Assembly (NCBI GenBank): GCA_964540815.1
Contig: CAZIOH010000113.1
Coordinates: 1 to 19,826, forward strand
Reading direction: 5' to 3'
DNA from: CAZIOH01 sp964540815
Lineage (GTDB): Bacteria > Myxococcota_A > Polyangia > Fen-1088
DNA: 19,826 nucleotides
Shown here: piece by piece, positions 15,309 to 19,826 of the stretch
How the letters are laid out: every line of letters starts with the position of its first letter
Numbering within the stretch: the first letter of the stretch is position 1
Position numbers and translations under genes: made by a program
Notes under the pieces: generated by a model
Databases searched by the model: none
The model's input: the letters and a program-made list of their open reading frames with translations, nothing else
What the model was told of the DNA's origin: nothing

Positions 15309-16612
15309 GCGCGCCCCCGCGTCGGGTGGTCACCACCCCGGGTTGGTGGCGCGCCACGCTGCGCACGCGGCCCCTCCTCGGCCTCATCGGCAGATGGTCG
15401 ATGCCCCTGACCGGCGGTGGCTCGTCGCTGGTGCTCGGGGGCTGCGCCGAGCTGGCAGCCGAGACGCGACCGGATGACCAGGCGATGAGCGCCCTCGACG
15501 AGCAACGGCAGGACGGCTGGAACATCGGGGGAGAGGATCGCCCCCTCGTGTTCCCGGGGGCGCAGACGCTGGACGCGGCGGGAGGCGTCCGCTGGCGCGC
15601 GGTCCTGCCGACGCTGGCCAGTCACCTCGCGCCCGCGGATCCGCGCTGGGCTCCCTACTACAACCCCACCCTCTTCCAGGCGCTGGAGGCGCCGCGAAAC
15701 GCCGCCCTGGCCGCGGTGATTCGGCCCATCTCCACCCCCGAGATGACGACCGCCGCGCAGCGGGGCGAGGCGTTGCTGTCGTTGCTGGCGGACGGGGACA
15801 GGTGCAAGCGGGACGTCGCCGTCGTGCTTGACCTCCCCGGACCCGAGGCGATCGCCGTGGCGGCCATGCTCTCCCCCTGTCTTGATCCGGTGTTCGTGTT
15901 CGCGAACTGGCCGCATCCCCTCGGCGTCGTCCCGGCGCACCTGACGCTTGGGGCCGCGCTGTTCGAGCTGCCGACCTTCGAGCAGCAGCGGAGCCTCCGG
16001 CCGGCGACGGCGGCGCCCGTGTTCGTCCTCGATCGAAACCGGCTCGCGCCCTACGTCGACGATGCCGGGACGTTCGACAACCGCTACTTCGCGAACCTGC
16101 CGCCGGCCGGGGCGTTGCGCGCCGCCGGGATCGCGCACGTCCTTTACGTCACACCCGACGATCGGGTCGGGCGCGAAGTGGACGGTCTCGACGACGATCT
16201 GGCCGCGCTCGATCACGGGGGGCTGGACGTGCAGGTGCTGGCGCTGTCCGACTTCTCCGAAACGCCGATGCCGGGATGGCCCGACATCCCGTCGGTTGGT
16301 TCGCCCTCTCCGCTCGTCGGCACGACCGGGCCGCGCTTCTATTTCGGCGGGTCGCCGGGGACGCACGGCTGTTTCTGGCGGTGGTACGGCTGGGCGGATG
16401 GCGGGGTGCCACGCGCTGGGTCGCCGGCGGCCGGGCTTCCGCCGGCGCCCGTGGCCGCCCGCGTGCACTTCCATCCCGCCCCCAGGTCATCGTTCCCGGC
16501 GGCGGCGCACGCCACCGTTGGATGGGGGACGGGTAGAGGCGCCATGCTGGGTCACGCCAGCTCTGGTCGCAGCGGCTCGCTCGGGCGGGCCTCCACCGGG
16601 ATGTCGGGGTAG
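15305..16612 (+). CDS. Unrecognised putative lipoprotein with Gly/Ser-rich C-terminus
   Basis: 435 residues; I do not recognise the family. The ATG at 15305 overlaps the previous stop (ATGA) and has GAGG seven bases upstream. The N-terminus has basic residues, a moderately hydrophobic stretch and LVLGGC at about 43-48, a possible but non-ideal lipobox, so export is likely but not certain. The central part is an ordered alpha/beta-like sequence (VAVVLDLPGPEAIAVAAML, PVFVLDRNRLAPYVDD, IAHVLYVTPDD). The C-terminal about 60 residues are Gly/Ser/Arg-rich, ending SSGRSGSLGRASTGMSG. In E. coli the GSP-synthase homologue YgiC is encoded beside YgiB, a DUF1190 lipoprotein with a Gly/Ser-rich tail. This gene could be a functional counterpart, though I see no sequence identity to DUF1190. 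The longer frame starting upstream at 14768 is a shadow of the ATP-grasp gene. Confidence 0.8.
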   Translation: MSAPPRRVVTTPGWWRATLRTRPLLGLIGRWSMPLTGGGSSLVLGGCAELAAETRPDDQAMSALDEQRQDGWNIGGEDRPLVFPGAQTLDAAGGVRWRAVLPTLASHLAPADPRWAPYYNPTLFQALEAPRNAALAAVIRPISTPEMTTAAQRGEALLSLLADGDRCKRDVAVVLDLPGPEAIAVAAMLSPCLDPVFVFANWPHPLGVVPAHLTLGAALFELPTFEQQRSLRPATAAPVFVLDRNRLAPYVDDAGTFDNRYFANLPPAGALRAAGIAHVLYVTPDDRVGREVDGLDDDLAALDHGGLDVQVLALSDFSETPMPGWPDIPSVGSPSPLVGTTGPRFYFGGSPGTHGCFWRWYGWADGGVPRAGSPAAGLPPAPVAARVHFHPAPRSSFPAAAHATVGWGTGRGAMLGHASSGRSGSLGRASTGMSG

Positions 16613-16619
16613 CGGCCTT

Positions 16620-17432
16620 ATGATCCGGACCATCTTCGGCCGCCCCTTCATCGATCTGTCGCCCTTCTTCGATGTCGAGGCGCTGGCCGCCCTGGACGAC
16701 GAGATCTGCTGCGGCTTGACCCGCGTGCCCCTCGAGTACACCGGCGGCAGTCACAAATCGATGGGCATCGTCCCCCCGTCGATGGCGAACGACGCCACCG
16801 TGGACTACGGCCAGGTCATCGCCCGCATGAACCGCGCCGAATTCGCCCGCTTCGTGACGATGTCCGACACGCCCGAGGCGTTCGACCTCGATCGCCGGGA
16901 CCAGTATGAATTCGGCGAGGAACGCGACTGGCCGCTCAGCCGCCGGCAGATGCAGTATCTCGAGTACCGGTACGGCGTGTACTTTCCCTGGAAGGTCTTC
17001 TACGAGCTGATGCCGAACCTACGCTGGGAGGACCGCGCGCAGGCCGGCGGCAAGGCCTTCTGCGCCGAGGCGCGGCGGATCTTTCCCGAGACCGTGGCGT
17101 TCATCGAGCGGCTGCCGTTTGCGAGCATCGGGCGGTGCACGCTGCTCGGCCTGCGCTCGAACGATCACGGCACCGTCCATCACGACGGCGAGGACGAGCC
17201 GGCGCTCGGTCACTTCATCGCGCTGTGCCCGCGCGGGGACAAGCGGCTGTTCCTGTGGGACGAGGAGACGGCGACCCGGTTGCCGGTCACCGGGCGCGCC
17301 ACCTGGTTCGACGATCGGAACTACCACGGCGTCGAGGCGGCGCCCTTCTTTCGCTACTCCATCCGTGTCGACGGCGTCTTCAGGCCGGCCTTCCTGGCTC
17401 GGCTGAGGCGGGAGCTCGATGCGCCCCGCTGA
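16620..17432 (+). CDS. 2OG-Fe(II) dioxygenase-like protein (first of two)
   Basis: 270 residues starting at the ATG at 16620, seven bases after the previous stop; the RBS is weak, so coupling to the upstream gene is likely. The C-terminal half has the facial-triad pattern of 2-oxoglutarate/Fe(II) oxygenases: HHDGE (His187, Asp189), a beta strand GHFIALCPRGDKRLFLWDEE, then NYHGVEAAPFFRYSIRVDG with distal His236 and a following Arg (245 or 249) placed to bind 2-oxoglutarate. The N-terminal about 165 residues are unusual and show no known domain; they include GGSHKSMGIVPPS and a Tyr/Trp-rich stretch (YLEYRYGVYFPWKVFYEL). Such enzymes hydroxylate, desaturate or cyclise amino acids, peptides or small molecules. 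The substrate is unknown. It overlaps the next gene by 14 bases. The frame extending back to 15948 is a shadow. Confidence 0.7.
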   Translation: MIRTIFGRPFIDLSPFFDVEALAALDDEICCGLTRVPLEYTGGSHKSMGIVPPSMANDATVDYGQVIARMNRAEFARFVTMSDTPEAFDLDRRDQYEFGEERDWPLSRRQMQYLEYRYGVYFPWKVFYELMPNLRWEDRAQAGGKAFCAEARRIFPETVAFIERLPFASIGRCTLLGLRSNDHGTVHHDGEDEPALGHFIALCPRGDKRLFLWDEETATRLPVTGRATWFDDRNYHGVEAAPFFRYSIRVDGVFRPAFLARLRRELDAPR

Positions 17433-18099
17433 CGGCGTGGCCCACCTGCCGGGGGCGCTGACGGTCGCCGAGTGCGCGCGCTGGACCCGTGCGGCCTACG
17501 CCGCGCGCGGGTCTTGGACCCCCAACTTCGACGGCGTCCAGTTCACGCTCGGCCGCGCCTATTACACCCACCTCGAGGAGGACCGCGCCGCCGAATACTT
17601 CGCCGGCGCCGATGCATCCGACGCTCTGGTCGAGCGGACACTGCCCGGATTGCAGGGGCGCCTGCGCGATCTCCTGTCCGGCTGGCTGGGGGCCCCGGTC
17701 GAGCGGCGGCGCGGGTGGTGCGGACCGGGTCTGCACATCTTCCCCGCTGGCGGATGGCTCTCCGAGCACGGCGGCGACGTCCACTTCGACACCGAGGGGT
17801 TGCGCGCGCGCGAGCTCGCCTCCCGCGCGCCGGCGCTGAGCGCCATCGCCATGCTTCAACCCGCCGCCCGCGGGGGGGGGCTGCGCGTCTGGAGTACCTC
17901 ATACGAAGGGGATGACGAGGTGGCCGAAGACCTCGTGCGGACCACGCCCCACCAGACCATCGACTACGGGCTCGGCGATCTGGTGGTGATCGACAGCTAC
18001 CGCCTTCATCAGATCCAGTCGTTCACGGGCGCGCTCGATCGGCTGTCCGCCACCGCCCATCTGGTCTTCAGCAAGGGGCGCTGGCAGAGCTGGTTTTGA
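17419..18099 (+). CDS. 2OG-Fe(II) dioxygenase-like protein (second of two)
   Basis: 226 residues; the ATG at 17419 lies inside the end of the previous gene and has GGAG four bases upstream. It shows the classical HxD...H...R arrangement: GGDVHFDTEG (His122, Asp124), GDLVVIDSYRLHQI (distal His197) and DRLSATAHLVF (Arg208). The GDLVVID strand just ahead of the distal His is typical of prolyl-hydroxylase-like oxygenases. It does not resemble the preceding oxygenase outside the triad, so the two probably act on different positions or steps and are not a simple duplication. As the last gene of the operon it is followed by about 90 bp without a clear terminator and then a decayed glycosidase gene on the other strand. 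Confidence 0.78.
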   Translation: MRPADGVAHLPGALTVAECARWTRAAYAARGSWTPNFDGVQFTLGRAYYTHLEEDRAAEYFAGADASDALVERTLPGLQGRLRDLLSGWLGAPVERRRGWCGPGLHIFPAGGWLSEHGGDVHFDTEGLRARELASRAPALSAIAMLQPAARGGGLRVWSTSYEGDDEVAEDLVRTTPHQTIDYGLGDLVVIDSYRLHQIQSFTGALDRLSATAHLVFSKGRWQSWF

Positions 18100-18189
18100 C
18101 CCGGCTTCGCCCGAGGGTGTTGCAGCGCCAACCCCCGTCAGTGGACGCGCACCTTCCTGCAGGACCCGAATCCGATCTCGCTGTTGAAC

Positions 18190-19023
18190 GATTCCGCTCG
18201 CGCCGTACTTGGCGCTCGTGAAGAAGAAGTCGAGCGACCAGAGGGCCGAGATGAGCGCGTTGCTGAGGCCGGGCTCGCCGTGACCCGAGAACGTGTTGCA
18301 CTCGCCGACGCGAAACCCGTCCGGATGAGGCCCTGTCCGGAGGTGAGAGGGACCCGGCGGGGCCGATCAGGTGCGCGGCGGGGTTGGCGGCGAGAATGGC
18401 GGTGGCGAAGGACTCCCACTTCGGCTTCAAGGTCGCCCAGGTGCCAAATCGGTTGATCTCGTTGCCAATCTCGAAGCCGTACACGCTTGCGCCGAGCTTC
18501 GACATCACGTACGTTTCCTCGGCTGTCGAGTTCGCGGGTGTCGCCGTGTCGAAGTTGACGCCGTAGATGACCTTGGCGTGGGTCGCATTCAGGAAATCAG
18601 CCAGGTCATCCACCATCGCCGTCCCGATGCTGCGCGAGTAGGGGGGGCCGCCGGGGCCCGGGACGGCGCTTGGCACCCACTGGCACTTGTCCACGTCATC
18701 CGCGCCGATGCGAATGACCGTGGGACCGAGCAGGTTGAAGAGCGCGATCATCGCCGCGTTCTTGCCGCTGAAGGTGCCGTGAGGGTGCCGGCCGCCGAGT
18801 CGACCGTGCCGGCGGAGTCGCGCGAGGACGGGTACGCGGCCGCGTCGGTGACCGACGACGACGGCGCGGACGCAGCGGCCTCGACGGGCGCCGCTGGCGA
18901 CGAGCTCCCGCTGCACGCCAGCGCGCCGGTGGTCGCGGCGCTCGCAGCCAGCAGCCCGATGGCGGCGCGCCACACGACCGGATGGAGCAGGTTTAGACGC
19001 GATACATAACGTCGCTGAGCCAT
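18190..19023 (-). pseudogene. GH79-like glycosidase lipoprotein, broken in three frames
   Basis: The N-terminus starts at the ATG at 19023 (MAQRRYVSRLN) with a signal peptide and lipobox ALAC followed by a Ser/Ala linker. At about 18790 the coding sense moves to another frame: TFSGKNAAMIALFNLLG, PTVIRIGADDVDKCQWV, AKVIYGVNFDTATPAN, VYGFEIGNEINRFG, HLIGPAG. At about 18320-18350 it jumps again to GFRVGECNTFSGHGEPGLSNALISALWSLDFFFTSAKYGASG and then stops resembling the family. This is the TIM barrel of GH79-type beta-glucuronidase/heparanase enzymes, with acid/base Glu in GNE (codon 18458-18460) and nucleophile Glu in GEC (18301-18303). Segments before GTFSG, between GPAG and GFRVG (perhaps 70-100 residues), and the whole C-terminus are missing. 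The gene cannot make an active enzyme. Confidence 0.75.
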
Positions 19024-19111
19024 GGGTTCGAGTCTAGTGCGCAGCCGCCGAATGGCGTCAACGCCCAGGACGCCGCCCTCGACGACAAGCAAGCGATATT
19101 GGGAACAGGGG

Positions 19112-19765
19112 TCACACGGGACGGCGGAGCGTCAGCGGGAGGTCGAACCCGCGCAGGTAGTGCGGCCCGATGAAGTTGATCGCCTCCGCGAGCGCGCCAC
19201 CTTCGAACCGCATCACGTGGATCGAATGCAGGCGCGGCTCGCCGTCTTCGTCGCCGCCCGAGTACCAGGCGAGGGCTGGCAGTCCGCTCGCGCGGGTGGG
19301 CGTCGCGCGCAAGCCCCGCGCCCAGAAGGCAGAGAAGCGCGGCGACTGCAAGAACCCCCGGACGGCATCCCGGCCGCGCAACCAGATCGCGTGCGGCGGC
19401 ATCGCGAAGATCACCTCCTCCCGAAGGAGCGCCACCAGACCATCGAGATCGCGCGTCTCCCACTATCGCACGTAGGCGGCCAGGACCTCGGGCGACGGCT
19501 CGTCGGCGGGCGCGCGGCGGTGCGCCGCCATGGTCTCGCGCGCGCGGTGGAGCGCGCTGCTAACGGCCGGTACGCTCAGCTCGAGGGCGGCCGCCGTCTC
19601 CTCGGCCGACCACCCGACGACATCCTTGGGAAGGAGCGCCGCACGCTGCTTCGGAGGGAGCCGCTGCAGGAGCGCGATGAAGGCGAGCGCCACCTGCTCG
19701 CGGGCCTCGGCCGCTCCCGCCGGATCGGGGAACAGCCTGGCATCGGGCGCGGGCGTGACCCAGAC
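19112..19765 (-). pseudogene. ECF sigma factor with SnoaL-like domain, interrupted by TAG and 5'-truncated
   Basis: Minus-strand frame. It begins inside the gene (WVTPAPDARLFPDP, AREQVALAFIALLQRLPPKQ), continues through the sigma region-4 HTH (GWSAEETAAALELSVPAVSSALHRAR) to PSPEVLAAYVR, then meets TAG at 19463-19465. It resumes without frame change as WETRDLDGLVALLREEVIFAMPPH, WLRGRDAVRGFL and the rest of a SnoaL-like domain, ending at the TGA at 19112. This is the layout of the TIGR02960 ECF group, in which the C-terminal SnoaL-like domain tunes activity. Region 2, needed for core polymerase and -10 binding, is absent because the homology ends at about 19765 against a TrbG/VirB9-like fragment. 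The TAG replaces one codon of the usual YVRAWE-type linker. It should be non-functional. Confidence 0.8.
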
Positions 19766-19767
19766 CG

Positions 19768-19826
19768 ACGCTGACCTACGACTTCACGCCCGGCGCCCTC
19801 TACCAGATCTACGCCGCCCCGCTGCG
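19768..19826 (+). pseudogene. TrbG/VirB9-like conjugation protein fragment, cut by the window edge
   Basis: The plus-strand frame reads TLTYDFTPGALYQIYAAPL before the edge. This resembles the start of the conserved domain of TrbG/VirB9/CagX, the outer-membrane-core subunit of conjugative type IV secretion systems, where an aromatic-rich Y.P/TPGA.Y....APL segment is characteristic. An in-frame TGA at 19756-19758 and the lack of a start codon show that the 5' part is missing. The homology begins within a few bases of where the sigma-factor homology ends on the other strand, so this is a recombination junction. Only 19 residues are visible, so the call is tentative. Confidence 0.45.

Overview
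The window is GC-rich DNA. Its long exported LamG/PQQ proteins, a MYXO-CTERM-like tail, Gly/Ser-rich lipoproteins and NtrC-type control genes suggest a myxobacterium or close relative (Myxococcota). This is inferred from gene content; no marker gene or rRNA is present.

Layout. (a) 1-900: the 5' end of a minus-strand AAA ATPase with a GPRQVGKTT Walker A, a hairpin-like inverted repeat covering its ribosome binding site, about 500 bp without a convincing gene that carries a short copy of a tmRNA/tRNA-like 3' end near 524-550, and a small IS66 TnpA-like ORF. (b) 1081-8226, minus: one 2381-codon frame that joins two exported proteins. An N-terminal PQQ-type propeller protein ends in a sorting-tail-like segment, is followed at once by a second signal peptide, and continues as a three-LamG, beta-repeat, PQQ-like surface protein. 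(c) 8368-9002: a scar where a CorA C-terminus abuts a frameshifted DDE/rve transposase. (d) 9206-10663, minus: a CE2-type SGNH esterase lipoprotein. (e) 10664-11053: a divergent intergenic region with several repeats and a candidate sigma-54 promoter. (f) 11054-13929: an NtrB/NtrC-type two-component pair. (g) 13930-18099: a second, better sigma-54 promoter followed by four tightly coupled genes: an ATP-grasp of the glutathionylspermidine synthase family, an unrecognised putative lipoprotein with a Gly/Ser-rich tail, and two different 2OG-Fe(II) dioxygenase-like proteins. (h) 18190-19826: three decayed genes in a row, namely a GH79-like glycosidase lipoprotein in three frames, an ECF sigma factor of the TIGR02960/SnoaL type interrupted by an in-frame TAG and missing its N-terminus, and a TrbG/VirB9-like fragment fused at the truncation point.

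How the genes work together. The kinase and sigma-54 activator sit directly upstream of the four-gene operon, which has its own candidate sigma-54 promoter and palindromic upstream sites. The simplest reading is that the pair controls the operon and perhaps itself. The operon pairs a peptide/amine ligase with two oxygenases and an exported partner and matches no pathway I can name; it is the best candidate for an undescribed system. Left of it, the giant LamG/PQQ protein and the CE2 lipoprotein are envelope or extracellular polysaccharide-related functions. Both edges carry signs of mobile-element traffic and gene decay.
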